A stretch of DNA of 64,000 nt from an uncultured Eggerthellaceae bacterium (GCA_910580205.1 CAJTVP010000003.1:75597-139596), one strand, 5' to 3'; positions 35,191 through 43,706 are shown, numbered from the stretch's first letter. Notes: generated from the sequence alone by a model not told the origin. Numbers and translations: made by a program.

Positions 35191-35652
35191 CTATAGAGCA
35201 ACGCTTTCATACACGAAGCCCTTCTCCTCCTCAAGATATGAAAAGAGCTCGTCGCAATCGAACGCTTTCACTGTAGACAACCGAAATCCGCATTCATCAC
35301 GGGTGATGATGGCGTCCGCATGCACCTTCAGCGCGGTTTGGTGCACGAAAGCATCTTCGATGTCATCCCACGACGATGAAGCGACCGCATCATAATCTTC
35401 ATCGTCGGTTGCATATATGCGCACCATCTTTTTGAGAGAGCGCATGACCTTCTTCGCATACTCCGATTCGGAAGCGCGTCCACCATCGGTGATCACATAG
35501 ATCAGATCCGTTATCTGAGAAGTCCCGATCCATAGTTCAAGCTCTTTGAGATAGCCCAGCTCCATCAAGAGAGCAGCTTTTTCAAAATGAGGCTCACGGC
35601 AGATCAGATAATCAATGAGGACGTTGTTGCCCACCACGGCTCTCATGATCAT
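35191..35652 (-). CDS. PIN-domain toxin with altered active site
   Basis: 153-residue PIN-fold ribonuclease-like toxin. Aligned with the second PIN protein of this window (36794-37249) it shares NVLIDYL, REPHF, an Asp in QITDLIYVI and WDDIEDAFVH, plus ADAIITRDECGF. The first catalytic aspartate (LIDTN in the paralogue) is Gly here (VVGNN; codon GGC), so metal binding may be impaired. ATG at 35652 overlaps the antitoxin stop by four bases. Either an attenuated or inactive toxin, or one with a shifted metal site. Confidence 0.85.
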   Translation of the reverse strand: MIMRAVVGNNVLIDYLICREPHFEKAALLMELGYLKELELWIGTSQITDLIYVITDGGRASESEYAKKVMRSLKKMVRIYATDDEDYDAVASSSWDDIEDAFVHQTALKVHADAIITRDECGFRLSTVKAFDCDELFSYLEEEKGFVYESVAL

Positions 35653-35936
35653 CGCGAAAGCCCATCAAGTTTCGTTCGCTTGATCTCCGCGTCGGTCATG
35701 GAAGAGAACCGATTCTTCTTCGGAAGGCCGCGCACGAAACATGCAGCCTCTTTCCGATCTTCCAGAGTGATCGGCTTTTCCGCCTGAGAAGGAAAGGGCA
35801 GCTGCCCATATTCAATGAGATGGTCATAGAGCTTGTTGACCGCTTCCGATGCGCTCAGTCCCAAAGATTTGAGCACCTTGTTTCCCGCTGCTTTTTTAGC
35901 CGGCGCCATCCGACCTGTGACCATCGTGTCTGCCAT
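35649..35936 (-). CDS. RelB/DinJ-family antitoxin
   Basis: 95-residue antitoxin with a ribbon-helix-helix N-terminus (TMVTGRMAPAKKAAGNKVL, then LGLSASEAVNKLYDHLIEYG) that dimerises and binds the operator, and a C-terminal region that should wrap the PIN toxin. It is translated first and overlaps the toxin start. AGGAGG lies six bases before the ATG. Autoregulation is likely through the palindrome immediately upstream. Confidence 0.88.
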   Translation of the reverse strand: MADTMVTGRMAPAKKAAGNKVLKSLGLSASEAVNKLYDHLIEYGQLPFPSQAEKPITLEDRKEAACFVRGLPKKNRFSSMTDAEIKRTKLDGLSR

Positions 35937-35947
35937 GATGCCTCCTA

Positions 35948-35968
35948 TGTTGTACGTACAACAGTATA
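35948..35968 (-). promoter_or_regulatory. Operator and -10 box of the first toxin-antitoxin operon
   Basis: A perfect 16-bp palindrome TGTTGTACGTACAACA at 35948-35963 sits between a TATACT -10 box (35963-35968, minus strand) and the ribosome site. This is a good candidate for binding by the ribbon-helix-helix antitoxin. No strong -35 was found. Confidence 0.78.
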
Positions 35969-36053
35969 GCAGATGTATGCTGAACTGCAGAGGAAGCGCC
36001 CCTTCTATAAGATCAATCGACCAAGTGCGCCATCATCCACGCTTGCCATGCCT

Positions 36054-36389
36054 CTAAAGATATGGAGGTCCGCGGTCCTCTTCCTCTGCCAAGATGACCT
36101 GAAGGTCGTCCCGCTCAACTTGGCTCAACATCGCGTCGGAGAAATCCTCAGGAGCGATGAACGGCATATACCATGTCTTCCCATCGAAATACGCGCTGAG
36201 ATCTTCGTTGATGAACTCCCGCCCGTGACGAGTGTAGATCTCATTCCTCGCCAGGTACAGCTCGTAATCCGTGAGCCCCCACAGGTCATCCTCATCAAGC
36301 GGCATAACATCACTGTACGGCAAGATGAAATCTGCGATGCCGTGCTGACTGGTACTGGTTATGGCAGGAAAGGTTCTATCATTGACCAT
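36054..36389 (-). pseudogene. YARHG-domain protein fragment
   Basis: 111 residues with a full YARHG extracellular domain: LTDYELYLARNEIYTRHGREF, then WYMPFIAPEDF and LSQVERDDLQVILAEEE. Full proteins of this type normally carry a membrane helix or signal and a zinc ribbon in front; none is present here. The upstream side is occupied by the promoter of the second toxin-antitoxin pair. It may be a remnant truncated when that module arrived, although a short intact gene cannot be excluded. Confidence 0.55.
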
Positions 36390-36434
36390 TGCGCAATGCC
36401 CTGATCGACAAACCTGGCTTTCCCATCATTCCTC

Positions 36435-36463
36435 TTGAAAGAGAAGCTGTATTACAGTAATAT
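36435..36463 (+). promoter_or_regulatory. Promoter/operator of the second toxin-antitoxin operon
   Basis: A -35 TTGAAA at 36435-36440 and a -10 TAATAT at 36458-36463, spacer 17 bp. The 13-bp palindrome TATTAC-A-GTAATA (36450-36462) overlaps spacer and -10, the expected place for an autorepressor. Confidence 0.75.
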
Positions 36464-36486
36464 GCGTTTGAGAAACGAGGTGCAGC

Positions 36487-36810
36487 ATGAACTCCATCGT
36501 CACAGCGCGCGTCCCTGCGGGCATAAAAGAACAAGGCAGGATGGCCTTGGAGAAGATCGGCTCGAACCCCACAGAGCTGATCAACGCAGCCTATGAGTAT
36601 GTTCTCGCGAAGGGAGAGCTGCCCTCTCTTGAAAATCCTCTCACTGCGAACGGCCATGAGAAGCGAACCCTCACTGTTGGGCAGAAAAGAGAGCTGAGAG
36701 ATCGCCTCCAGAAGACCACGTTCGCAATTCCATCTTCTTATTGGGAGGGAAAGACTGACGAGCAGTTGCTGACCGAAGCGCTTGAGGCGAAGTATGCGAG
36801 TGCTGATTGA
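36487..36810 (+). CDS. RelB/DinJ-family antitoxin
   Basis: 107-residue antitoxin. The ribbon-helix-helix part reads NSIVTARVPAGIKEQGRMAL and IGSNPTELINAAYEYVLAKG; the C-terminal half is charged and helical, for toxin binding. GAGG lies six bases upstream of the ATG. It overlaps the PIN toxin gene by 17 bases and is only distantly similar to the first antitoxin, so the two pairs probably do not cross-neutralise. Confidence 0.88.
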   Translation: MNSIVTARVPAGIKEQGRMALEKIGSNPTELINAAYEYVLAKGELPSLENPLTANGHEKRTLTVGQKRELRDRLQKTTFAIPSSYWEGKTDEQLLTEALEAKYASAD

Positions 36811-37249
36811 CACCAATGCCCTCATCGACTATTTCGGCCGAAGAGAGCCGTATTTTTCAGTCTGGACGCAACTGAATGCGATGCAGATCTTGGGAGATTT
36901 GGAGATGTGGGTGGCACCCCAATCCTACACTGATGCTTTTTACATCCTCTCCAAACACGTTGACAGCGAAGCTCTCCAAGCAGCTTTCATGGAAAGCCTT
37001 GGATTCTTGAACGTCTGCAAAGTCGGGCATGAAGAAGTGCTTGAAACATGCAGGAGGAGCTGGGCCGACTATGAGGACTGCCTGATATCCCTCTGCGCGG
37101 AGAACATCAAGGCAGACCATCTCCTCACCCAGGACGTGAATGGGTTCAAACGCGCGAAGATCCCTATCTGCACGCCGGAACAGTTCATCCAGACCGTAGA
37201 AAAAGAATACGGCCTTGTCTACGACACCGTCAGCCTTGATGGGGACTGA
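36794..37249 (+). CDS. PIN-domain toxin
   Basis: 151-residue PIN-fold RNase toxin with an intact acidic site: Asp in RVLIDTNALIDYF, Asp in SYTDAFYIL, the Glu-Asp pair in WADYEDCLI and Asp in HLLTQDVNGF. ATG at 36794 has GAGGCG upstream inside the antitoxin gene. PIN toxins usually cleave tRNA or rRNA; the target here is unknown. Convergent with nagA, 12 bp apart. Confidence 0.88.
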   Translation: MRVLIDTNALIDYFGRREPYFSVWTQLNAMQILGDLEMWVAPQSYTDAFYILSKHVDSEALQAAFMESLGFLNVCKVGHEEVLETCRRSWADYEDCLISLCAENIKADHLLTQDVNGFKRAKIPICTPEQFIQTVEKEYGLVYDTVSLDGD

Positions 37250-37261
37250 TCCAGCACCGCG

Positions 37262-38401
37262 CTACAGGATGGCCTTTCCTCGCAAGATCACCTGCTTGAG
37301 CTCAAGGGTGTCCTCATCAAGGATGACCGCATCAGCCACATAGCCATCTTTGATGTGCCCCCGCTCATCGTCGATCTTGATGGCGCGCGCCGGATTCGCC
37401 GTGACCGCCTTCACCGCGGAGACGAGCGGGATATCCATATCCTTCACCGCCACCGTGAAGCAGCGCAAAAGATCGCTCACCGAACCGGCCAACGCCCCGT
37501 TCGCGATGCGCGCCTCAGGTCCTCGCACGGTGACGTCCTGCCCGCCCAGGTCATAGGTGCCGTCCTCAAGCCCTGCCGCACGGAGCGTGTCGGATATGAG
37601 TATCATCCGATCATCACCGAACAGGTTGAACGCCAGGCGCACCATGGAGGGGTGGATGTGCACGCCATCAGCGATGATCTCCGCCGTGATGTCGTCCCGC
37701 TCGGCCGCCGCAGGGATGGGACCGGGCTTTCGGTGGTGCATGGGGTCCATGGCGTTGTACAGATGCGTGAGATGCTTGGCGCCCTTCGCGAACGCGTCCC
37801 GCGCCGTGTCGTAGTCAGCGCATGAATGCGCGATGGAGATCCTGACCTCATCCTTCATCTCCTCGATGAAGGCGCCTGAACCGGGCTCCTCAGGAGCGAT
37901 GTCCACCAGCTTGATGAGTCCATCCGCCATGGATTGCAGCTTGCGGAACTCCTCCGCATCCGGATTGCGGACGTATTCCGGATTCTGCGCGCCCACCTTG
38001 GAAGGCGAGATGTACGGCCCTTCAAGGTTGATGCCCACCAGCGCGGACTCATCACAGGCCGGCTCATACTCCCGCGCCACCTCCATGGCGGCAGAGAGTT
38101 GATCGAAGGAGAGCGTCATGGTGGCCGGGCACACCGCCGTGATGCCGCGGGATGCCTCATAGCCCGCCAGAGCGTGAAGCCCCGCCTCATCCCCGTCGCT
38201 TATGTCTCCGCCCGCAGCCCCATGGAAGTGGATATCCACGAGCCCTGGGATGACCAAACAACCCTTCGCGTCCACGGATTCGCCCGCGCCCTTCGCAGCG
38301 GCGAATCGGTCCCCGGAGATGTTGACATCCTCCGCCTTGAATCCGTCCCCGCAGAACACCTTGCCACCGGTGATGGAAGCCACCTGCTCGCATGTTGCCA
38401 T
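37262..38401 (-). CDS. nagA: N-acetylglucosamine-6-phosphate deacetylase
   Basis: 379-residue amidohydrolase that releases acetate from GlcNAc-6-P to give glucosamine-6-P. Metal and substrate residues lie in VDIHFHGAAGGD, NLEGPYISPSKVGAQNPEYV, ISIAHSCADY, HLYNAMDPMHHRKPG and the catalytic Asp in LISDTLRAAGLEDG. Length matches NagA. It is a single gene upstream of ruvB in map order; nagB is 14 kb away. Its product would feed NagB, closing the sialic acid/GlcNAc route encoded around it. Confidence 0.95.
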   Translation of the reverse strand: MATCEQVASITGGKVFCGDGFKAEDVNISGDRFAAAKGAGESVDAKGCLVIPGLVDIHFHGAAGGDISDGDEAGLHALAGYEASRGITAVCPATMTLSFDQLSAAMEVAREYEPACDESALVGINLEGPYISPSKVGAQNPEYVRNPDAEEFRKLQSMADGLIKLVDIAPEEPGSGAFIEEMKDEVRISIAHSCADYDTARDAFAKGAKHLTHLYNAMDPMHHRKPGPIPAAAERDDITAEIIADGVHIHPSMVRLAFNLFGDDRMILISDTLRAAGLEDGTYDLGGQDVTVRGPEARIANGALAGSVSDLLRCFTVAVKDMDIPLVSAVKAVTANPARAIKIDDERGHIKDGYVADAVILDEDTLELKQVILRGKAIL

Positions 38402-38422
38402 GATCTCTTCCTTCCTCTTGCC

Positions 38423-39499
38423 TTAGACGCCCAAGGGCAGCGAAAGCCCCAGATGCTCGAATGCGCGCGGCGTGGCCTGGCGGCCCTGCGGCGTGCGCAC
38501 GATCAATCCCTGTTTCATGAGATACGGCTCGTACACGTCCTCGACCGTGTCCGATTCCTCCGAAAGCGCGCTGGCCAGCGTGGTGAGCCCCACTGGCCGC
38601 CCGGAGAACTGGACGCACAGGATCTCAAGGACGCGGTTGTCCATGGAATCAAGCCCCAGCTTGTCCACCTCATAGAACTTGAGCGCCTCAGCCGCCACCT
38701 CTTTGGTGATGTCGCCCTCCGCGCGGACTTGCGCCCAATCGCGCACGCGCTTGAGCATGCGGTTGGCAAGACGCGGGGTGCCACGGGAGCGGCGCGCGAT
38801 CTCGAACGCTCCTTCGTCATCGACCTGTATCCCAAGGATGGCTGCGGAGCGCTTCACGATGCCCGCCAGCTCCTCAGGCGTGTAATACTGCAAACGCAAC
38901 GCCAGTCCGAAGCGATCCCGGAGCGGACCGGTCAGAAGGCCCGTGCGCGTGGTGGCGCCCACCAGCGTGAAATGCGGGATATCCAGACGGATGGAGCGGG
39001 CCGCAGGCCCCTTCCCCACCACGATGTCCAGGGAGAAATCCTCTAACGCGGGATAGAGCACCTCTTCCACGGAGCGGTTCATGCGGTGTATCTCATCGAT
39101 GAAGAGCACATCCCTCTCTTCAAGGTTAGAGAGGATGGCCGCCAGATCCCCCGTGCGCGCGATGGCGGGGCCGCTGGTGGTCCTCAACTGCGCGCCCAGC
39201 TCATTGGCCACCACCACGGCCAAGGTGGTCTTCCCCAGACCGGGAGGACCGGAGAACAAGATGTGGTCCGGCGCATCATCGCGCTCCTTCGCCGCTTTGA
39301 TGTGGATGGACAGCGAATCCTTCACCTTCTGCTGACCCACGTAATCCTTCAAGAGCTTCGGGCGCAAAGAGCGATCGATGGCCTCATCTTCCTTGGTGAA
39401 GGCTGGGTCCACGCTGCGCCGCGCACCGGGAAGATCCCCGGCATCCTCCGATGCCTGGAACACCATGCCCTCTATCTGGATCTCTTCGTCCACGCTCAT
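38423..39499 (-). CDS. ruvB: Holliday junction branch-migration ATPase RuvB
   Basis: 358-residue AAA+ motor. Walker A FSGPPGLGKTTLAVVVANEL, Walker B VLFIDEIHRMNRSVEE, sensor phrase VGATTRTGLLTGPLRDRFG and the C-terminal winged helix with QGLIVRTPQGRQATPRA are all canonical. Downstream in the minus-strand order ruvC-ruvA-ruvB. Twenty-odd residues of variable N-terminus precede DRSLRPKLLKDYVGQ. Confidence 0.97.
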   Translation of the reverse strand: MSVDEEIQIEGMVFQASEDAGDLPGARRSVDPAFTKEDEAIDRSLRPKLLKDYVGQQKVKDSLSIHIKAAKERDDAPDHILFSGPPGLGKTTLAVVVANELGAQLRTTSGPAIARTGDLAAILSNLEERDVLFIDEIHRMNRSVEEVLYPALEDFSLDIVVGKGPAARSIRLDIPHFTLVGATTRTGLLTGPLRDRFGLALRLQYYTPEELAGIVKRSAAILGIQVDDEGAFEIARRSRGTPRLANRMLKRVRDWAQVRAEGDITKEVAAEALKFYEVDKLGLDSMDNRVLEILCVQFSGRPVGLTTLASALSEESDTVEDVYEPYLMKQGLIVRTPQGRQATPRAFEHLGLSLPLGV

Positions 39500-39524
39500 C
39501 TGCTCGCATTCATGAAAGACGCCG

Positions 39525-40106
39525 TCATCCGATCCGCTTCAACGCGTATTGTAGCAACGTCTCCTCATCCCCATCCACAGGCGCGCCCTCCAGAGCCTCA
39601 TCTATCTCCTTGCGCGTGAACCCAAGGGAGGACAGAGCGCTCACCGCGTTCTTCATGGCCGAAGAAGCGGTCTTGGCGCCTGCTTTCAGCGCCGCTGCTT
39701 CCAGATCAGGGATGGACCCCTTGAGCTCAAGCACGATGCGGGAGGCGGTCTTCTTCCCCACGCCCGGGATCTTGGAGATGGCTTTCACATCCTCAGCGGC
39801 GACCGCCCCTTTGAGCTCATCGGGCGTGAACGTGGAAAGCGCCGCCAGAGACATCTTCGGACCGATGCCGCTCACGGCCGTGAGCGCGCTGAACAGCCGC
39901 TGCTCCTCTTCATCCATGAAGCCGAACAGAGAGACGCCCTGATCGCTCACATTCAGATACGTGAGCACATGGACCTCTTCACCAAGCTGCGGGAGCATGG
40001 CCAAAGACGTGGTGGACATGAGCAGCTCATAGCCCACGCCTCCCACCTTGACGATGGCCTTCCCGGCGCCCTTCGCCGCGACCGTGCCTTCCAAGAACGC
40101 GATCAT
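39525..40106 (-). CDS. ruvA: Holliday junction DNA-binding protein RuvA
   Basis: 193-residue subunit that binds four-way junctions and recruits RuvB. The N-terminal OB-fold starts MIAFLEGTVAAKG and includes LTYLNVSDQGVSLFGF; two helix-hairpin-helix motifs are in LTAVSGIGPKMSLAAL and ISKIPGVGKKTASRIVLEL. The C-terminal domain contacting RuvB is AVSALSSLGFTRKEIDEAL. Short linker, complete gene, 25 bp before ruvB. Confidence 0.97.
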   Translation of the reverse strand: MIAFLEGTVAAKGAGKAIVKVGGVGYELLMSTTSLAMLPQLGEEVHVLTYLNVSDQGVSLFGFMDEEEQRLFSALTAVSGIGPKMSLAALSTFTPDELKGAVAAEDVKAISKIPGVGKKTASRIVLELKGSIPDLEAAALKAGAKTASSAMKNAVSALSSLGFTRKEIDEALEGAPVDGDEETLLQYALKRIG

Positions 40107-40164
40107 GCGCGCATCTCCTCACCCTTCTTCAACCCGCCGCGACCGTGGAACCGCAGCGGTCCTC

Positions 40165-40689
40165 TCATGCCATCTCCTTCGCCAGCCTGGCGAGCCGGCT
40201 CTCCGCATCCCCGTGCCCGTCATGGGTGGCGTAGCAGATGGCCGCCGCCAAGGCATCAGCGGCGTGATCCGGCTTGGGCGCCACCTCAAGCCGCAGGATG
40301 CGCTGCACCATGTACTGCACCTGCGCCTTGTCCGCGCTGCCCGTGCCCACCACCGCCATCTTGATCTGGCTGGGCGTGAACTCCCCCACGGCGAGCCCAT
40401 GCTTCGCGCACGCGACCAGCGCCGCGCCGCGCGCCTGCCCCGTGGCGAATGCGGAAGACACGTTGTCCCCGAACCAGACCGTCTCTATACCCACGTGCTC
40501 CGGAGCGAACTTGCTGGCGACCGCATGGATCTGGTCATGGATCTTCATGAGCCGCGCCCCCAGGTCCAGCTCTTTCTTCGTGGAAACGCAGCCATAGGCC
40601 ACGCACGACAGCCGCGCGCCCCGCTGCGTCACGATCCCCCATCCGGTGTTCGCCAGCCCCGGATCTATGCCAAGGATGATCCTGTCCAT
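40165..40689 (-). CDS. ruvC: Holliday junction endonuclease RuvC
   Basis: 174-residue resolvase. Catalytic acids appear in ILGIDPGLANTGWGI, VGIETVWFG and HAADALAAAICYATH. Length is standard. It is the first gene of ruvCAB; about 58 bp separate it from ruvA. No YebC gene is in the window, though it often precedes ruvC. Confidence 0.97.
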   Translation of the reverse strand: MDRIILGIDPGLANTGWGIVTQRGARLSCVAYGCVSTKKELDLGARLMKIHDQIHAVASKFAPEHVGIETVWFGDNVSSAFATGQARGAALVACAKHGLAVGEFTPSQIKMAVVGTGSADKAQVQYMVQRILRLEVAPKPDHAADALAAAICYATHDGHGDAESRLARLAKEMA

Positions 40690-40811
40690 GCTCCCTTGCC
40701 TGATGCCGTTTTCCTGCTTCTATATAGTAGTACATCCGTTTGCATCCCAAAGGGTGAATCCGGCGAAAACCGCTCCATGGAATACACGAACATTTGTATG
40801 TTTCGTGAAGA

Positions 40812-40838
40812 TTAGCACTCTCCCCTTGCGAGTGCCAA
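40812..40838 (+). promoter_or_regulatory. CIRCE operator (HrcA binding site)
   Basis: TTAGCACTC, nine bases, GAGTGCCAA: one mismatch from the CIRCE consensus TTAGCACTC-N9-GAGTGCTAA. It is 124 bp upstream of the Hsp20 start, so Hsp20 should be derepressed on heat shock when HrcA is titrated by GroE. Confidence 0.93.
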
Positions 40839-40961
40839 CCCAAGCGCGCATACTGTCACTCGACAAAAGAGAAGCAGCCTGTTCGCATGAGCATCTCGGA
40901 ACGCATCAGACACGGACATCCCATCACAACAGCGCTGCACCGCGAAAGAAAGAGGAACATC

Positions 40962-41447
40962 ATGCACATGATCGCACCCTACCGCCGTCGTCGGCACCCG
41001 TCCTCCCTCGGATTCCCCATGGCGCCTCTCATGAGCTCTCAGATGGACGGCTTCAACGCCTCTTCGCTCATGAAGACCGACATCTCAAAGACCGATGAGG
41101 GCTATGAGCTCACCATGGAGCTGCCGGGATTCGCCAAAGAAGGTGTCCAGGCGGAGTTCAAGGACGGGTATCTGACCGTGTCCGCCTCCATGGAGGAAGC
41201 CTCAGAGCAGAAGCCCGAAGCCTCCGAGAACGCCGAAACGGAAACAGCGCAGGAAAGCTCCCAGCAGACCTGGGTCCGCCGCGAGCGTTTCTTCGGCAGC
41301 TGCCAGCGCTCCTTCTACCTGGGAGAGGACATCAATGAAGAGGCCATCTCCGCCACCTTCGAGAACGGCCTTTTGAAAGTGAGCGTCCCGCAACTGGCCG
41401 AAGAGCCCGAAGCGGAGAAGAAGACGGTCATCTCCATCGAAGGCTAG
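40962..41447 (+). CDS. Small heat shock protein, Hsp20/alpha-crystallin family
   Basis: 161-residue ATP-independent holdase. The alpha-crystallin domain runs from about residue 38 (KTDISKTDEGYELTMELPGF, KEGVQAEFKDGYLTVSA) to FENGLLKVSVPQL, the conserved GxLxVxxP-type end, with an acidic Glu/Ala-rich insertion between strands. A basic RRRR cluster is at the N-terminus. ATG at 40962 follows AGAGGA; an upstream in-frame ATG at 40887 lies nearer the operator and is rejected. Controlled by the CIRCE element upstream. Confidence 0.93.
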   Translation: MHMIAPYRRRRHPSSLGFPMAPLMSSQMDGFNASSLMKTDISKTDEGYELTMELPGFAKEGVQAEFKDGYLTVSASMEEASEQKPEASENAETETAQESSQQTWVRRERFFGSCQRSFYLGEDINEEAISATFENGLLKVSVPQLAEEPEAEKKTVISIEG

Positions 41448-41482
41448 GACCGCATCCCCCTTCAGTCCCATGCCTCGTGCGC

Positions 41483-41513
41483 AAAAAGAGCCGACGCCCG
41501 AAAGCGTCGGCTC
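41483..41513 (-). terminator. Terminator between hsp20 and the por operon
   Basis: Perfect 10-bp stem GAGCCGACGC / GCGTCGGCTC with a six-base loop; five T follow on the minus strand (41487-41483). It ends the por operon and, being symmetrical, probably also stops hsp20 transcription. Confidence 0.9.
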
Positions 41514-41538
41514 TTCGCTATCCTAAGCCTGAAAGAGG

Positions 41539-42501
41539 CTATTCGATGGGGCTCTTCGCGTCCGTCGATCCTTCCACGCGCCCCTCAAGGTAGGCCCAAT
41601 AGGCATCCACGTCAGCCTTCATCTCCTCGATGAGCTCTTCGTTGCCCGGCTTGAACAGATGCTTGAACCTCCCCTGCGGCTTCAGGAAGTCCTCCAGGGG
41701 CTTCTGATTCTTCTCCTTGACGGGAGTGAGCTTCCAGACGCCGTTCTCCACCTCGAACAGCGGCCAGAAGCGCGTGTCCACCGCCAGGCGGCAGATCTCA
41801 GCGGTCTGATCAGAAGCCAGACGCCAGCCGCGCGGGCACGGCGCCAGGATGTTCAAGAACGCAGGGCCCTCAACGGCGAAGGCCTTCTCAGCCTTGGACA
41901 CCAGATCCTTCCAGTGGCCCACCGTGGACTGGCCCACATAGGGCACGCCATGGGCGGCGATGATGGAAGCCAGATCCTTGCGCACCTGCGGTTTGCCCTG
42001 CTCCACCTTGCCCACCTCAGCGGTGGTGGCCCAAGCGCCCTTGGGCGTTGCGGAGGAGCGCTGGATGCCGGTGTTCATGTACGCGCCGTTGTCGTAGCAG
42101 ACATAGACCATGTCATGCCCGCGCTCCATGGCGCCGGACAAGGACTGCAACCCGATGTCATAGGTGCCGCCGTCGCCGCCGAACGCCACGAACTTCATCT
42201 TCTTGTCCGCCGGGATCTTGCCGGCGCGCTGCATCCCCTTGAACGCCGCTTCCACGCCAGAGACGGTGGCGGCAGAGTTCTCGAACGCGTTGTGGATGAA
42301 CGGCACGTTCCAGGAATCGTAGGGGTAGATGGTGGTGGACACCTCAAGGCAACCGGTGGCGCAGCCCACGACGGGCACTGCATCCTCCGGCACGCCCATG
42401 AGCACCTGGCGCACCGCCATGGAAGCGCCGCACCCACCGCACAGGCGGTGCCCCGGAGCCAGCTTCTCTGGCCGCTTGGAGAGTTCTTTTATGCTAGCCA
42501 T
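41539..42501 (-). CDS. porB: Pyruvate:ferredoxin oxidoreductase, beta subunit
   Basis: 320-residue TPP-binding subunit. Cluster ligands are in GHRLCGGCGASMAVRQ and VVGCATGCLEV, the TPP motif is FVAFGGDGGTYDIG followed by YDNGAYMNTGIQRSS, and the remaining ligand region is LNILAPCPRGWR. It oxidises pyruvate to acetyl-CoA together with the alpha, gamma and delta products. Overlaps porA by 13 bp; last gene of the operon before the terminator. Confidence 0.93.
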   Translation of the reverse strand: MASIKELSKRPEKLAPGHRLCGGCGASMAVRQVLMGVPEDAVPVVGCATGCLEVSTTIYPYDSWNVPFIHNAFENSAATVSGVEAAFKGMQRAGKIPADKKMKFVAFGGDGGTYDIGLQSLSGAMERGHDMVYVCYDNGAYMNTGIQRSSATPKGAWATTAEVGKVEQGKPQVRKDLASIIAAHGVPYVGQSTVGHWKDLVSKAEKAFAVEGPAFLNILAPCPRGWRLASDQTAEICRLAVDTRFWPLFEVENGVWKLTPVKEKNQKPLEDFLKPQGRFKHLFKPGNEELIEEMKADVDAYWAYLEGRVEGSTDAKSPIE

Positions 42502-43706
42502 TCGTTCTCAGCCCCTTCCGCTTCCTGCATTCCAAGGTAGGTGAGCCCGCCGGTCTTCTTGGTGCCGGCGGCAAGGGCCTCAAGGTCGGCGTAGACGCTT
42601 GACACCGTGTCGTTGGTGAGGTCGTTGCCGCCAAGGCCGTAGATGTAGTTGTGCATGGGGACCTGGATGCCCGTCGCGAACAGCGCGCTCATGACGTCCA
42701 CCGCCAGCGGCCCGAACTGACCGCCGATGGAATCCGCGCGATCCATGATGGCGATGGCCTTCGCGCCCTTGCACGCCTCCACGATCTGCTCGGCTGGGAA
42801 CGGACGGTACAGGCGCGGGCGCACCACGCCCACCTTCTTGCCCGCAGCGCGCAGCTCGCGTCCGATGTGGCGCATGTTGCCCGCCGCAGAGCCCAGCACG
42901 ACCACGATCAGGTCCGCATCGTCGGTCTCCCACGTGTCCACCACGTCGAAGGGACGCCCGCACACATCCGCCCAAGCATGGCCCATGCGCTCGATCACCG
43001 GCAGGGAATCCTGGCAAGCCCGGCGGAGCACCGCCCGGGACTTCATGTAAGCGGATCCGTTCGCGAACATGCCCGCGCCCAGCGGATCAGCGCTGGTGAT
43101 GAGGCCGTTCACCGGCTCGTAAGAGCCCACGAACTTCGCCACCGTCTCGTCATCCTCCATGACGCAGCGCTCCATGGCGTGACTGGTGATGAAGCCGTCA
43201 AGGGTGGTCATGACCGGCAGCTGCACGTCTTTGTCCTCCGCGATGGGGAAGCTGATGACGGTGTTGTCATAGGCTTCCTGCGCGGTCTCGGCGAAGAAGA
43301 TGATCCAGCCGGTGTCGCGAGCGCCCATGATGTCGGAGTGATCCCCATGGATGTTGATGGGGGCGGACAGCGCGCGGTTGGCGTTGGCCATCACGATGGG
43401 CAGCCTCATGCCCGCGGCGATGAACAGCTCCTCCCACATGAGAGCGAGGCCTTGGCTCGCCGTGGCCGTGGCCACGCGCGCGCCGGCAGCGGAAGCGCCC
43501 ACGCAGGCGGACATGGCGGAGTGCTCGGATTCAACGGTCACGAACTCCGTGGTGACCAAGCCGTTCGCCACGTACTTGGCGTAGTTCTCCACGATCGTGG
43601 TCTGCGGCGTGATGGGATAGGCGGCCATGACATCAGGGTTCGCCTGGCGCATGGCCTCCGCCACCATCTGATTGCCGGTGGCTGAGAACGGTTTCGATGC
43701 GGTCAT
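42489..43706 (-). CDS. porA: Pyruvate:ferredoxin oxidoreductase, alpha subunit
   Basis: 405-residue subunit with VMAAYPITPQTTIVENYAKY near the N-terminus, the SEHSAMSACVGASAAGAR segment contacting TPP, and a C-terminal domain with VVRPRLYRPFP and AIMDRADSIG. These phrases mark archaeal/Thermotoga-type four-subunit POR. It is separated from porD by no bases (stop and start adjacent). Pyruvate specificity is from overall similarity and is likely but not certain. Confidence 0.92.
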   Translation of the reverse strand: MTASKPFSATGNQMVAEAMRQANPDVMAAYPITPQTTIVENYAKYVANGLVTTEFVTVESEHSAMSACVGASAAGARVATATASQGLALMWEELFIAAGMRLPIVMANANRALSAPINIHGDHSDIMGARDTGWIIFFAETAQEAYDNTVISFPIAEDKDVQLPVMTTLDGFITSHAMERCVMEDDETVAKFVGSYEPVNGLITSADPLGAGMFANGSAYMKSRAVLRRACQDSLPVIERMGHAWADVCGRPFDVVDTWETDDADLIVVVLGSAAGNMRHIGRELRAAGKKVGVVRPRLYRPFPAEQIVEACKGAKAIAIMDRADSIGGQFGPLAVDVMSALFATGIQVPMHNYIYGLGGNDLTNDTVSSVYADLEALAAGTKKTGGLTYLGMQEAEGAENEWLA

